From Halopseudomonas phragmitis (GTDB lineage: Bacteria; Pseudomonadota; Gammaproteobacteria; Pseudomonadales; Pseudomonadaceae): a stretch of 64,000 nucleotides of DNA. How positions within the stretch are numbered: position 1 is the stretch's first letter; every line of letters starts with the position of its first letter. The position numbers were made by a program, and so were the translations under genes. The notes below the pieces were generated by a model. It saw only the letters and a program-made list of their open reading frames with translations, was not told where the DNA came from and did no database searches. The stretch is from NCBI RefSeq assembly GCF_002056295.1, contig NZ_CP020100.1, positions 3,681,501-3,745,500 of the forward strand. Reading direction: 5' to 3'. This document shows, in pieces, positions 38,222 to 47,912 of the stretch.

Positions 38222-39970
38222 ATGGATAGTATCAACACTCTGTTTCTGATCGGCGCCATTCTGCTGTGCGCCAGCATTCTTGCCAGTTCGCTGTCATCGC
38301 GACTGGGTATCCCCTTGCTGTTGGTGTTCCTGGTGATAGGGATGCTGGCCGGCGTCGACGGCCTGGGCGGCATCGTATTCGACAATGCCGACACCGCCTT
38401 CATGATCGGCAGCCTGGCACTGGCCATTATCCTGCTCGATGGCGGCATGCGCACCCGGGTAGAGAGCTTTCGGGTCGGACTATGGCCAGCCCTGTCACTG
38501 GCAAGCCTGGGGGTTGTGATCAGTGCCGCTCTGACTGGGGTGCTGACCGCCTGGTTGCTGGACCTGAGCTGGATGTACGGCTTGCTGCTGGGCGCCATCG
38601 TCGGCTCTACCGATGCCGCTGCGGTGTTCTCTCTACTACAGGGCAAGGGTCTGAACCTCAAACAGCGGGTCGGCGCCACTCTGGAAATCGAATCCGGCTC
38701 GAACGACCCCATGGCAATCTTCCTGACTATCGCCCTGGTCGAAAGCCTGGCCGCCGGGCAGGACAGCCTGAGCTGGAGCTTTCTGCTGATTCTGATTCAG
38801 CAGTTTGGCGTAGGCGGAGTTTGTGGTCTGGCAGGCGGTCTGTTACTGGCTTGGCTGGTCAACCGGGTTCACCTGGCCACTGGGCTGTATCCACTGCTGA
38901 TTACCAGCGGGGCAATTCTGGTCTTCGCTGCCACCAACAGCATTGGTGGCAGCGGCTTTTTGGCCATTTATCTGACCGGTCTGGTACTGGGCAACCGCCG
39001 GGTACACAACCTGCAGAACATCCTTCACGTTCAGGACGGCATGGCCTGGCTCAGTCAGATCGGCATGTTCCTGATGCTGGGGCTGCTGGTAACCCCCAGC
39101 GAAATGCTGCCGATCGCCCTACCGGCAGTGGGCATCGCCCTGTTCCTGATTGTGGTCGCCCGCCCCATTGCAGTGCTGATCTGCCTGGCACCCTTTGTGT
39201 TTTCCTGGCGTGAGCGGCTGTTTATCAGCTGGGTCGGTCTGCGCGGGGCGGTACCGATCATCCTGGCGATCTTTCCGTTGCTGGCCGGCCTTGAACAGGC
39301 TCAGTTGCTGTTCAATCTGGCGTTTGTGGTGGTGCTGGTGTCATTGCTGCTGCAGGGCTCGAGCCTGCCGCTGGCAGCCCGCTGGTGCAAAGTAGAAATT
39401 CCACCGCAACCCGAACCGCTGCAACGTACCAGTCTGGACGTGGCGGTCGATGGTGATTACGAACTACTGATCTATCAACTGGACAATGCCAACTGGTGCG
39501 TTGGGGTGCAATTGCGCGATCTGCACATGCCGACCGATACCCGGATTGCTGCGCTGTTTCGTGGCAGTCATCTGCTGCATCCAACCGGCAGCACCCGGCT
39601 GGCACTCAATGACGTGCTCTGCGTAGTCGGTCGGCCGCGCGATCTGCCGGCACTGTCAAAACTGTTCAGCAAAACCCAGGCGCCGCGCTATCTGGACTCA
39701 CGCAAGTTCTTCGGTGACTTTATTCTCGAAGGTGATGCGACGCTGGGCGAGGTCGGCAAGTTCTATGGCTTCCCTGTTCCTGAAGAGCTGGCGAATCAGA
39801 CCCTGGCAAGCTTCTTCAGCAAACAGTTCGGCGGCCACCCGGTGGTCGGCGATACCATCGAGTGGGGCGGGCATACCTGGGTAGTCGCCGCCATGGACAA
39901 CGACTGGATCCTCAAAGTCGGCCTACGACTCGGTGACGGTTCAGGCAAGCCTCCGATGGGGTTTATCTAG
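38222..39970 (+). CDS. nhaP2: CPA1-type K+/H+ antiporter NhaP2/CvrA
   Basis: 582 aa. The N-terminal 12-segment CPA1 antiporter domain has the key [21 protein letters not shown] block and [12 protein letters not shown]; it is followed by an RCK/TrkA_C-like domain (about 410-490: [18 protein letters not shown]) and a C-terminal CorC/HlyC-type domain ([27 protein letters not shown]). This domain order is that of NhaP2, which exports K+ for volume control at low osmolarity. Start ATG 38222 with AAGGA about 14 bases upstream, a rather long spacing. Confidence 0.88.
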   Translation: MDSINTLFLIGAILLCASILASSLSSRLGIPLLLVFLVIGMLAGVDGLGGIVFDNADTAFMIGSLALAIILLDGGMRTRVESFRVGLWPALSLASLGVVISAALTGVLTAWLLDLSWMYGLLLGAIVGSTDAAAVFSLLQGKGLNLKQRVGATLEIESGSNDPMAIFLTIALVESLAAGQDSLSWSFLLILIQQFGVGGVCGLAGGLLLAWLVNRVHLATGLYPLLITSGAILVFAATNSIGGSGFLAIYLTGLVLGNRRVHNLQNILHVQDGMAWLSQIGMFLMLGLLVTPSEMLPIALPAVGIALFLIVVARPIAVLICLAPFVFSWRERLFISWVGLRGAVPIILAIFPLLAGLEQAQLLFNLAFVVVLVSLLLQGSSLPLAARWCKVEIPPQPEPLQRTSLDVAVDGDYELLIYQLDNANWCVGVQLRDLHMPTDTRIAALFRGSHLLHPTGSTRLALNDVLCVVGRPRDLPALSKLFSKTQAPRYLDSRKFFGDFILEGDATLGEVGKFYGFPVPEELANQTLASFFSKQFGGHPVVGDTIEWGGHTWVVAAMDNDWILKVGLRLGDGSGKPPMGFI

Positions 39971-40021
39971 GGTCTGTGCAATTTTCTGGGGGCGTCGTGC
40001 GCCTGCGCGACATGGAATTTC

Positions 40022-40666
40022 CTACGGCAGCAGGGCCAGCGACTCGCGACACAGCTGAGTAATCCGCGTCCAGTCCTGGGCATCCACCGCACTCTGCGGC
40101 GTCATCCAGGTACCGCCGGCGGCCATCACGTTAGCCATAGCCAGATAGCTGGGCAAGTTGCTCAGGGTAATACCGCCACTAGGGCAGAAACGGATATCGT
40201 GAAACGGCCCGGAGAAATACCGCAGAGCCGTTACCCCGCCGACAACCTCAGCAGGAAACAGCTTGAAGCGGCGGTACCCGAACCGATAACCCATCAGGAT
40301 TTCCGACGGCGTGGCCACTCCTGGCAACAGCGGCACCGGGCTGTCCAGCCCCAGCGTCAGCAATTCTTCGGTACTGCCCGGGGTCACCACGAACTGGGCA
40401 CCGGCATCCAGCACTGACTGAAACTGCCGGCCATCGAGCACAGTACCGGCACCAATGCACAGCTCAGGGCGTTCACGGCGCAGCAGCTTGATCGCCGGCA
40501 GCCCCCACTCGGTACGCAGGGTGATTTCCAGAGTGCGGATACCGCCAGCGGCCAGCGCGTCGGCCAGCGGCAGGATATCGCTCTCACGGCGAATACTCAT
40601 GACCGGCAACAGCCGGGCTTGAGCCAACAAATTGTCCAGGGTTTGGGTATTGTCTGCCAGACTCAT
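40022..40666 (-). CDS. eda: KDPG aldolase (2-keto-3-deoxy-6-phosphogluconate aldolase)
   Basis: 214 aa. Cleaves KDPG to pyruvate and glyceraldehyde-3-phosphate. LEITLRTEWG contains the catalytic Glu; IGAGTV, LPGVATPSEI and RFKLFPAEVVGG hold the Schiff-base Lys; FCPSGGI follows. The start at 40666 is ten bases after the pgl stop. Last gene of the edd-pgl-eda operon. Confidence 0.95.
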   Translation of the reverse strand: MSLADNTQTLDNLLAQARLLPVMSIRRESDILPLADALAAGGIRTLEITLRTEWGLPAIKLLRRERPELCIGAGTVLDGRQFQSVLDAGAQFVVTPGSTEELLTLGLDSPVPLLPGVATPSEILMGYRFGYRRFKLFPAEVVGGVTALRYFSGPFHDIRFCPSGGITLSNLPSYLAMANVMAAGGTWMTPQSAVDAQDWTRITQLCRESLALLP

Positions 40667-40676
40667 GCCTGTCCCG

Positions 40677-41387
40677 TCAGCCCGGCGGGCTGTAGTAAAT
40701 GTCCAAAGGAGGCGCCAGAAACGCACTGATCGGCAGACCCGCGTCCCTGGATTCCAGCGCACGGATCAATGTCCGGCGCTTATCGTCGCCGGAGATGGCC
40801 AGCAGTTGCAAGCCCGCCGTGCGCAGAGCCCGGCCACTCAAGCTCAAGCGCTCAGCTCTGCCGGCCTGCGCCGGGATCGCCAGGCACAGCTGCGGCGCAT
40901 CCACGGCCAGCGCCTGGGCCAGCCCCGGCATGCCAGGGAACAGCGAGGCGGTATGCCCATCATTGCCCATCCCCAGCACCACCACATCCAGCGGCAACCA
41001 GCCCGCCAGATGCAGATCCACCTGCTCGGCATCAGCTTGCGGGCTGATACCCTGATACAGCGGCATCCACTGGGCAGTCTCCAGCGCTTGCGGCAGACAG
41101 CGGCGCAACAGCCCGGCATTGCTGTCCGGATGCTCGACCGGCACCCAGCGCTCATCCACCAGGGTGACCCGAATCCGCGCCCAATCCAGCGGCAAAGTCG
41201 CCAGATGTCGCAGAAACGGCTCCGGGCTGCGCCCGCCGGATAACGCCAGGCTGGCTACACCACGCTCGGCCAAAGCGGTGTTCAGCGCCGCAGCCACCCG
41301 GTTGGCCAGCTGTGCGGCCAACTCGTCCGGCCCTGCCGTCTGAAACAGCCCTACCCCACTGGCGCAAGCCAGCGTCGCCAAAGTCAT
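40677..41387 (-). CDS. pgl: 6-phosphogluconolactonase
   Basis: 236 aa, DevB/SOL-type. Hydrolyses 6-phosphogluconolactone to 6-phosphogluconate. [35 protein letters not shown] and [17 protein letters not shown] are the family motifs. The start at 41387 overlaps the edd stop (ATGA), so it is translationally coupled to edd. zwf, its usual upstream partner, is not in the operon. Confidence 0.95.
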   Translation of the reverse strand: MTLATLACASGVGLFQTAGPDELAAQLANRVAAALNTALAERGVASLALSGGRSPEPFLRHLATLPLDWARIRVTLVDERWVPVEHPDSNAGLLRRCLPQALETAQWMPLYQGISPQADAEQVDLHLAGWLPLDVVVLGMGNDGHTASLFPGMPGLAQALAVDAPQLCLAIPAQAGRAERLSLSGRALRTAGLQLLAISGDDKRRTLIRALESRDAGLPISAFLAPPLDIYYSPPG

Positions 41388-43216
41388 GCCCGAGACTCCT
41401 GATCGGTATCTCGCAGGCATTCGGTAAAACTGCTGCCGCCCTCTTCCGCACTGCTGATCTGGGCACGCATGAAGCCGAACAGTTCACGCCCCCAGCCTCG
41501 GCGAATTGGCTGATCATGACTGACTGCCTGGCGCTCTCGCCACTGTTCGTCCGCCAGCTCGACACGCAGCAGGCTGCGCTGGGCGTCCAGGGTGATCATG
41601 TCTCCCTCGCGCAGTCGCGCCAAGGGGCCACCTTGAGCGGCCTCAGGACAGACATGGATGGCTGCCGGCACCTTGCCTGAGGCTCCGGACATCCGTCCAT
41701 CAGTAACCAGCGCCACCTTGAAACCACGATCCTGCAGCACGCCCAGGTAAGGCGTCAGCTTGTGCAACTCCGGCATGCCGTTGGCCCGCGGTCCCTGGAA
41801 CCGCAATACGGCCACCAGATCACGCTCCAGCTCACCGGCCTTGAACGCCTCGACGAAAGCTTCCTGACTGTGAAAGATCCGGCACGGCGCACTGACCCGC
41901 CAGTGTTCAGGCTTGACCGCCGAGACCTTGATTACCCCGCGCCCCAGGTTGCCTTCGAGCAGCCGCAACCCGCCATCGGCAGAAAACGGCTCGGCCTGGC
42001 TGCGCAGGATGCTGTCATCCAGACTGGCGCCCGGCCCTTCACGCCACTCCAGGCGCCCATCATTGAGTATCGGTTCCTGGGTATAGGCTTGCAGCCCCGG
42101 TCCTGCCACCGTCTGCACATCGGCATGCAACAGCCCGGCATCGAGCAACTGGCGAAACAGCCAGGCGGTGCCGCCAGCAGCCTGAAACTGGTTGATATCA
42201 GCCTGACCATTGGGATAAATCCGCGCCAGGGTCGGCACCACCTCAGACAGCGCCGCCATATCTTCCCAGCGCAGTTGCAGGCCAGCCGACTGACCAATAG
42301 CGACCAGATGCAGGGTCAGATTGGTCGAACCGCCAGTTGCCAGCAGCATGACCACGGCATTGATCAGAGTCCGCTCATCGAACATCGCCATCAGGTTCTG
42401 GCCATTGCGCGCCAGCCGCGCCGCCTGCTCGGCGGCGTGGACCGTCAGTGCATCGCGCAGCGCAGTATTGGGGTGAACGAAGGACGCCCCCGGCAGTTGC
42501 AGCCCCATGGCTTCGAGCAGAATCTGATTGGTATTGGCCGTGCCGTAAAAGGTGCAGGTGCCCGGGCCATGGTAGGAGCGGCTTTCCGCCTCCAGCAGCT
42601 CCTCACGGCTGGCCTTGCCCTCGGCAAAGCGTTGACGCACGGCAGCCTTCTCGCTGTTGGGCAGGCCACTGGGCATTGGCCCGGCTGGCACAAAGACCAC
42701 CGGCAGGTGAGCAAAGCGCAGGGCCCCCATCAGCAGACCCGGGACGATCTTGTCACACACGCCCAGGCATAGCGCGGCATCGAACATGTTGTGCGACAAC
42801 GCCACCGCCGTGGCCATGGCGATCACATCGCGGCTGTGCAACGACAACTCCATGCCGGGCTCGCCCTGAGTCACCCCATCACACATCGCCGGCACCCCAC
42901 CGGCGACCTGGCCCGTAGCGCCGAACGCCCGCAGCGCCTGGCGAATCAGCTCCGGAAAGCGCTCGTAGGGTTGATGGGCCGACAGCATATCGTTATAGGC
43001 TGTGACCATTGCCACATTGACCTCGTCCACCATACGCAAGCGGTCTTTGTCGGCTGCCGGACACGCTGCCATACCGTGGGCCAGATTGCCGCACGACAGT
43101 GCCCGACGCCCGCGCGGCATAGCCGCCGCCTCGGCCATCTGCGCCCGCCAGGCCTGGTGCGAACCCTGACTGCGCTGGCGTAGTCGCTCGGTCACTTCAA
43201 CGACCCGTGGATGCAT
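41384..43216 (-). CDS. edd: 6-phosphogluconate dehydratase
   Basis: 610 aa, IlvD/Edd family [4Fe-4S] enzyme making KDPG from 6-phosphogluconate. Cluster cysteines are seen in [13 protein letters not shown] and [12 protein letters not shown]; also [13 protein letters not shown] and [18 protein letters not shown]. The start at 43216 has GAGGAGG upstream. First gene of edd-pgl-eda, divergent from pyk across 110 bp. Confidence 0.96.
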   Translation of the reverse strand: MHPRVVEVTERLRQRSQGSHQAWRAQMAEAAAMPRGRRALSCGNLAHGMAACPAADKDRLRMVDEVNVAMVTAYNDMLSAHQPYERFPELIRQALRAFGATGQVAGGVPAMCDGVTQGEPGMELSLHSRDVIAMATAVALSHNMFDAALCLGVCDKIVPGLLMGALRFAHLPVVFVPAGPMPSGLPNSEKAAVRQRFAEGKASREELLEAESRSYHGPGTCTFYGTANTNQILLEAMGLQLPGASFVHPNTALRDALTVHAAEQAARLARNGQNLMAMFDERTLINAVVMLLATGGSTNLTLHLVAIGQSAGLQLRWEDMAALSEVVPTLARIYPNGQADINQFQAAGGTAWLFRQLLDAGLLHADVQTVAGPGLQAYTQEPILNDGRLEWREGPGASLDDSILRSQAEPFSADGGLRLLEGNLGRGVIKVSAVKPEHWRVSAPCRIFHSQEAFVEAFKAGELERDLVAVLRFQGPRANGMPELHKLTPYLGVLQDRGFKVALVTDGRMSGASGKVPAAIHVCPEAAQGGPLARLREGDMITLDAQRSLLRVELADEQWRERQAVSHDQPIRRGWGRELFGFMRAQISSAEEGGSSFTECLRDTDQESRA

Positions 43217-43326
43217 GCCTCCTCCTCGCGGCTGCCGTACTCGACAGCCTGTCATCTTGGATTGGTATGTTCTATTGTAAGCCGCAAACCGCTGAACTTT
43301 TCATCCGACCCCAAGGAAAGTCGCCC

Positions 43327-44778
43327 ATGCCCCTGCGCCGTACCAAGATTGTTGCCACCCTCGGCCCCGCCAGCAGCAGCCCTGAACGCATCGCCGCCCT
43401 GATCGACGCCGGCATGAATGTCGCCCGCCTGAACTTCTCCCACGGCACCGCCGATGAACACCGCGAGCGCGCCCGTCTGGTACGTGCAGTCGCCGCCGAC
43501 AAAGGCTGTCACGTCGCCCTGCTCGGCGACCTGCAAGGCCCGAAGATTCGGATCGCGCGCTTCGCCAATGGCAAGATCCAGCTAGAGGTTGGCGACCACT
43601 TCCGGCTCTCCACCAGCCACCCGCTGAACGCCGGCAATCAGGATGTAGTTGGCATCGACTATCCGGAACTGGTCAACGACTGCCGCACTGGGGATGAACT
43701 GCTGCTCGATGACGGTCGGGTGGTGATGCGGGTCAACAGTGTCGAGGCAGACGAGGTGCGCTGCACCGTTACCGTGGCCGGCCCGCTATCCAACCACAAG
43801 GGCATCAATCGACGCGGTGGCGGACTGTCGGCGGCGGCGCTGACCGACAAGGACCGCGCCGATATCGTGTTGGCCGCCGAACTGCAGATGGAGTATGTCG
43901 CGGTATCCTTCCCGCGCGACGCGGCCGACATGGACCTGGCGCGCTCGCTGCTGACCGAAGCCCAGTCCCAGGCCTGGCTGGTAGCCAAGATCGAACGCGC
44001 CGAAGCGGTCGCCGACGACGAGGCGCTGGACGGCCTGATCCGCGCCAGCGACGGGGTGATGGTGGCGCGTGGCGATCTGGGGGTGGAAATCGGCGACGCT
44101 GAACTGGTGGCGATCCAGAAACACATCATCAGCCGTGCCCGCAAACAGAACAAACTGGTGATCACCGCGACCCAGATGATGGAATCGATGATCTCCAGCC
44201 CATTGCCAACCCGCGCCGAAGTATCCGACGTGGCCAACGCCGCGCTGGACTACACCGATGCCGTGATGCTGTCGGCTGAATCAGCCGCCGGGCAGTTTCC
44301 GGTCGAAGCCGTACAGGCCATGGCCCGTATCTGCCTGGGCGCGGAAAAACACCCGACCAGCCAGCGCTCCGGTCACCGCCTATATCAGTCGTTCGAGCGC
44401 TGTGATGAAACCATCGCCCTGGCCGCCATGTACGCCGGCAATCACTTCCCCGGCGTGACCGCGATCATCAGCCTGACCGACAGCGGTTTCACCCCGCTGA
44501 TCATGTCGCGCATTCGCTCGCACCTGCCGATCTTCGCCCTGTCACCCAACCCCCAGACCCTGGGTCGGGTCGCGCTGTTCCGCGGCGTCCAGGCCATGGC
44601 CTTCAACCCCGCCAACATTCCGGCCGAACAGCTCTACCAACAGGCCATCGGCACCTTACTGAAGCACGGCCACGTCAAGCCGGACGACTGGGTCATCCTG
44701 ACCAAAGGCGACAGCTACAACGCCAGCGGCGGCACCAACTCACTGAAGCTGCTGCAGGTGGGTGAGCAGTTGGTGTAG
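43327..44778 (+). CDS. pyk: pyruvate kinase
   Basis: 483 aa. ATG 43327 with AAGGAAA upstream gives the family start MPLRRTKIVATLGPAS. Catalytic blocks: LNFSHGTADEH, LLGDLQGPKIR, KIERAEAV with the active-site Lys, MVARGDLGVEIG and ITATQMMESMI. Together with the divergent edd-pgl-eda it forms a lower Entner-Doudoroff block. It resembles the PykA isozyme of pseudomonads. Confidence 0.95.
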   Translation: MPLRRTKIVATLGPASSSPERIAALIDAGMNVARLNFSHGTADEHRERARLVRAVAADKGCHVALLGDLQGPKIRIARFANGKIQLEVGDHFRLSTSHPLNAGNQDVVGIDYPELVNDCRTGDELLLDDGRVVMRVNSVEADEVRCTVTVAGPLSNHKGINRRGGGLSAAALTDKDRADIVLAAELQMEYVAVSFPRDAADMDLARSLLTEAQSQAWLVAKIERAEAVADDEALDGLIRASDGVMVARGDLGVEIGDAELVAIQKHIISRARKQNKLVITATQMMESMISSPLPTRAEVSDVANAALDYTDAVMLSAESAAGQFPVEAVQAMARICLGAEKHPTSQRSGHRLYQSFERCDETIALAAMYAGNHFPGVTAIISLTDSGFTPLIMSRIRSHLPIFALSPNPQTLGRVALFRGVQAMAFNPANIPAEQLYQQAIGTLLKHGHVKPDDWVILTKGDSYNASGGTNSLKLLQVGEQLV

Positions 44779-44805
44779 TCGCAGCAACAGGTGGCGGCAT
44801 AAACA

Positions 44806-44852
44806 CGAAAAACCCCGGCCCCAATCACCTTAACCGTGAACAGGCCGGGGTT
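44806..44852 (-). terminator. terminator at the end of the T6SS module
   Basis: Read on the minus strand: AACCCCGGCC, 22-nt loop, GGCCGGGG followed by TTTTTC. 10-bp GC stem and U-run after the lipase effector gene; the same stem can also serve pyk on the plus strand, though without a U-run. Confidence 0.8.
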
Positions 44853-44898
44853 CCTCCAACGGTTCAAGCCAAGCCGCAACAATACGTACGTTAGCTGA

Positions 44899-47064
44899 CT
44901 ACCCCACCAACGCACCCTGCTCAATGCGCCCCCGGGCAGACGGAAGTTGAGCCAATTGCACCTGCGCCTGGTTTTCATCATGCGCCTGCCAGCGTACCAA
45001 AGCCTCGGATAAGCCACTCTCCGCAGACAGATTGCCATAGACATCCACTAGGCTGACTTGACGATAGTGCAGCCGGGTCACGCGCTGCTGCGTTTCATCC
45101 AGTTTGCGCATCTCGGCACGCAAGGCACTCATGGCCAACTCCAGCGCGCTATCATCCTGAGTGCGTCGACCAGTCCACTGCTGGCGGTAAGTCTGATACA
45201 AATCACTCATCGCCTGACGATTCTGTGCCAGATACCCGCTCAATACCTCCAGCTCACGCTCGGTGACCAGCGTGCCGCCACGTTCCTCGGTCTGTTGCCA
45301 GCGCCGCAGAGTGGCCCAGGTATGAGGAATGTAGCCAGCCACCATGAAATGATCGGCTGCCTGTAGCAACTGATTGATGAACCCAGCCCTGACGGGCAGA
45401 TCATTGTTGCGGTTAAGACGCAACGCCCGACTGCATGCATTTTGTTCAATCAGGTCACAGCCTGGCTCCCAGAGTACCGAGGACTGCTGGCCCTGACCCA
45501 AGTCAAGCGGCGTGAAATGCAGCAACTGCCCCTGATGCTGGTAGGGCTCACCGCCAAAGCGCAGCAACCCTATGGTAAACAACACCGCACCACCAACCGG
45601 GTTGAACACAGCCAGTAGCCCTCCAGTACCCAGCCAGCGAGGCTTAACATTCATCCAGGGCGCCGGCAGGCTGGGTACCGGATCGTTATGGCTGACGATT
45701 CGGTAATGTTCCAGCGCGGCCGCGCCCCTGACGAAGTCGGCATCACCGGCCCGTGGTGCGCCATAGGTGTAGAGCTGGACGCTGTATGTTTCATCCCGAC
45801 TCCTGCGCAAAGCTTCTGCCAAAAGTTGGGCTATCGCTCCACCTAGACTATGGCCACAGATCACGACTTTCTGGCCATTGTAGAATTTTTGGAAATACTT
45901 GAGGATAAAGCTCTCAATCGCTAAATACCCGCCATAAAACCCGCGATGCACCTTGCCTTCACCCTCACGGAAGGCCACCTGCCGGGCATCGATATCGCGC
46001 AAAATATCCTCTTTGCTATCGACCTCAGTGCCGCGTACGGATATCAACACAACGTCATCGTGGTGAGTGATAAAAGCCTGGGTATGGGTACCGCCATCGG
46101 CGTCATCGAAAAAGTGCAGCCGGGCCGGGTGCTCCTGTTCAGCGCCCAGATCGGGGTCGTTCTCGGCATACAGCGACGGGTCGAAGGGCAATATCTCGAA
46201 ACGCCGGGAATAGGCTACATCCTCATACAGAGGGTAATAGCGACTGGACTGCGCCGGATCTACCCGCCAGGCTTCCACGCCATTACCCAGAGCGGTAGCA
46301 AAGAAATGCCCCACACTGGGGTCAAGAGGGAAACTGACCTGATCCACGGGCCTGCTCGCCGGCTCCTGGCCAAAGGGGTTGTAGCTCATCGCCGCCATCA
46401 GGGCCAACTGGTAGAGATTGAGCGCACAGAAGCCGGAAGCGGTTGACAGCATCGGACGCAACGCCCGTAGCGGTCGCACCTCCAGCACATAATGTCTGTT
46501 CGGCAACAGCCCCAACCCAACGGGCTCTTCGTGCAGGTAAGGTGCAGTGCGCATGGCCGCGATCACCCCGGACTCGGGCGGATAATGACGCGCCACTGCC
46601 GGCGGCAGGTGCGCGGCATGGCGTACCAGCTCCCGCACCTCAACCTGGTAAAACGCATCGCCTCTGGATCTGGCCGGATTGTCCCGGGTACGGCTGGCAT
46701 CGGCCTGAGCAAAGCGGGTTTTCTCGGCGCGGACCTGGAGTTCGGTGATGGGGAGAGGATAGGACGGACGGGACATCAAATCCGTATACAGCTTCTCTCC
46801 GCTTTGATATGGCTTATCCAGCAATACCGTAGCTGGGCCACGAAAGAAATCATCGACCCGTCCGATGCCATCGGCATCCAGCTGTCCTTGATAACGCTGC
46901 CCAGTACAGTCCAGCAACTCAAAGCTCAAACCGGCATAAGCCGCGCCATCACCCTGTTCATCAACCAACTGAAAACTGACCCAATGCCCACGCTGAGGGC
47001 AAGCCAGCAACTCACTGCTGAGAAACACGTTATCGGCATCATCCAGATGCTCATCATTCGCCAT
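44899..47064 (-). CDS. T6SS class-3 lipase effector (Tle2-like phospholipase)
   Basis: 721 aa. The Lipase_3 domain covers about residues 310-490: VLISVRGTEVDSKEDI, VHRGFYGGYLA, nucleophile Ser406 in CGHSLGGAIAQLLAEAL, YTYGAPRAGD and Asp461 in SHNDPVPSLP. The first 300 residues are a separate domain with a WVSFQLVDEQGDGAAYAGL start resembling T6SS effector N-termini, and the last 150 are helical. No signal peptide, as expected for a VgrG-delivered effector. It lies at the end of a vgrG-DUF4123-lipoprotein operon. It would attack phospholipids in the periplasm of competitors; the Tle2 assignment (TseL type) is by fold and context. Confidence 0.8.
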   Translation of the reverse strand: MANDEHLDDADNVFLSSELLACPQRGHWVSFQLVDEQGDGAAYAGLSFELLDCTGQRYQGQLDADGIGRVDDFFRGPATVLLDKPYQSGEKLYTDLMSRPSYPLPITELQVRAEKTRFAQADASRTRDNPARSRGDAFYQVEVRELVRHAAHLPPAVARHYPPESGVIAAMRTAPYLHEEPVGLGLLPNRHYVLEVRPLRALRPMLSTASGFCALNLYQLALMAAMSYNPFGQEPASRPVDQVSFPLDPSVGHFFATALGNGVEAWRVDPAQSSRYYPLYEDVAYSRRFEILPFDPSLYAENDPDLGAEQEHPARLHFFDDADGGTHTQAFITHHDDVVLISVRGTEVDSKEDILRDIDARQVAFREGEGKVHRGFYGGYLAIESFILKYFQKFYNGQKVVICGHSLGGAIAQLLAEALRRSRDETYSVQLYTYGAPRAGDADFVRGAAALEHYRIVSHNDPVPSLPAPWMNVKPRWLGTGGLLAVFNPVGGAVLFTIGLLRFGGEPYQHQGQLLHFTPLDLGQGQQSSVLWEPGCDLIEQNACSRALRLNRNNDLPVRAGFINQLLQAADHFMVAGYIPHTWATLRRWQQTEERGGTLVTERELEVLSGYLAQNRQAMSDLYQTYRQQWTGRRTQDDSALELAMSALRAEMRKLDETQQRVTRLHYRQVSLVDVYGNLSAESGLSEALVRWQAHDENQAQVQLAQLPSARGRIEQGALVG

Positions 47065-47081
47065 CAGAACACTCCTTATTC
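47037..47081. repeat. 45-bp direct repeat, copy A (effector start)
   Basis: Covers the ribosome-binding site TAAGGAG and first nine codons of the lipase gene (MANDEHLDD). Identical to 47867-47911. It marks one border of a tandem duplication. Confidence 0.9.
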
Positions 47082-47894
47082 CGTGCAGTTGGGGTAAACC
47101 GTGCAGGTTTGGCCATCAAGCTTGAAGTCCGTGAACTGAGGCGGGTCTAAACAAAGCTCCTCATTGTCCGATCCCCAACGCCCTGTGCAGGGCTTCCAAC
47201 CTTGCTCTGTCTGGAACCAATAGCCTTTAAAGCCCGGCATCTCATGCTCAGCCATCCCAATTACCAGCCGAATGGTTTTGCCCGCTGCCTCGTCACGCAA
47301 GATCAACCCACCCGCTCGCCGTTCCTGAATTTCGCCTTCGCTCTGTGCCCGGCATTGGAGTAGCTTGATAATATTTCGCTGTTGCCCATAAGTCCTGAAC
47401 AGCCACATGCACTGCCCATTCAAAACCTTAGTCCCGGCCGACCATGTATTGGGGTATCCATCCGGCAGGGCCTCGCGGAACGACAACATTGCATGATCTT
47501 CGCTTGAGTCCATTTGATTCGGCGTTGCATCAAGCCGCCACTTCCCCTGCAGATCCATCTTCACACTGCGTAGCTCCAACTCGCAGCCCTGCACCCGATA
47601 CCCCAGCGGCACCTCAAAGGCCACCCGGTGCTCCTCGGCTACATACTCGCTACGATAAATCCGCCGGTTCGGGCGCTTGCCGTTGATGCGCTCCGGCAAT
47701 TCGCATTCAGCCTCCGCCACCGGCACGTAATAGGCATCGGCCGTCAGCTTGAAATGCGCCGGCAAGTCGGCCTCCAGGGTAAAACTCGGGGTGCGCTCCA
47801 GGCTGCCGCAGCCAGCCAACAACAGCAACGCAACGGATAACGGAATCAGCGCTTTCATCTTGCCGACATCATCCAGATGCTCATCATTCGCCAT
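47076..47894 (-). CDS. immunity-type lipoprotein, downstream copy with effector-derived N-terminus
   Basis: 272 aa from the ATG at 47894, which is the best start because AAGGAG precedes it; the first nine residues MANDEHLDD are identical to the start of the lipase effector. The original lipoprotein start is probably Met13 (47858), giving MKALIPLSVALLLLAGC with a lipobox LLAGC, but no good ribosome-binding site precedes it. The mature part is nearly identical to the upstream copy for about 210 residues and differs in the last 55 or so (GYWFQTEQGWKPCTGRWGSD). Probable periplasmic immunity protein against the lipase encoded 11 bp downstream. The acidic N-terminal addition may weaken export. Confidence 0.78.
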   Translation of the reverse strand: MANDEHLDDVGKMKALIPLSVALLLLAGCGSLERTPSFTLEADLPAHFKLTADAYYVPVAEAECELPERINGKRPNRRIYRSEYVAEEHRVAFEVPLGYRVQGCELELRSVKMDLQGKWRLDATPNQMDSSEDHAMLSFREALPDGYPNTWSAGTKVLNGQCMWLFRTYGQQRNIIKLLQCRAQSEGEIQERRAGGLILRDEAAGKTIRLVIGMAEHEMPGFKGYWFQTEQGWKPCTGRWGSDNEELCLDPPQFTDFKLDGQTCTVYPNCTE

Positions 47895-47911
47895 CAGAAC
47901 ACTCCTTATTC
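47867..47911. repeat. 45-bp direct repeat, copy B (vestige of the effector start)
   Basis: Identical to 47037-47081. Here the effector's Shine-Dalgarno sequence and first codons are fused in frame to the second lipoprotein gene. Confidence 0.9.
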
Positions 47912-47912
47912 T

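Noticed and set aside
41762-42772. Plus-strand ORF of 336 codons
   Set aside because: Antisense to edd; no motifs.
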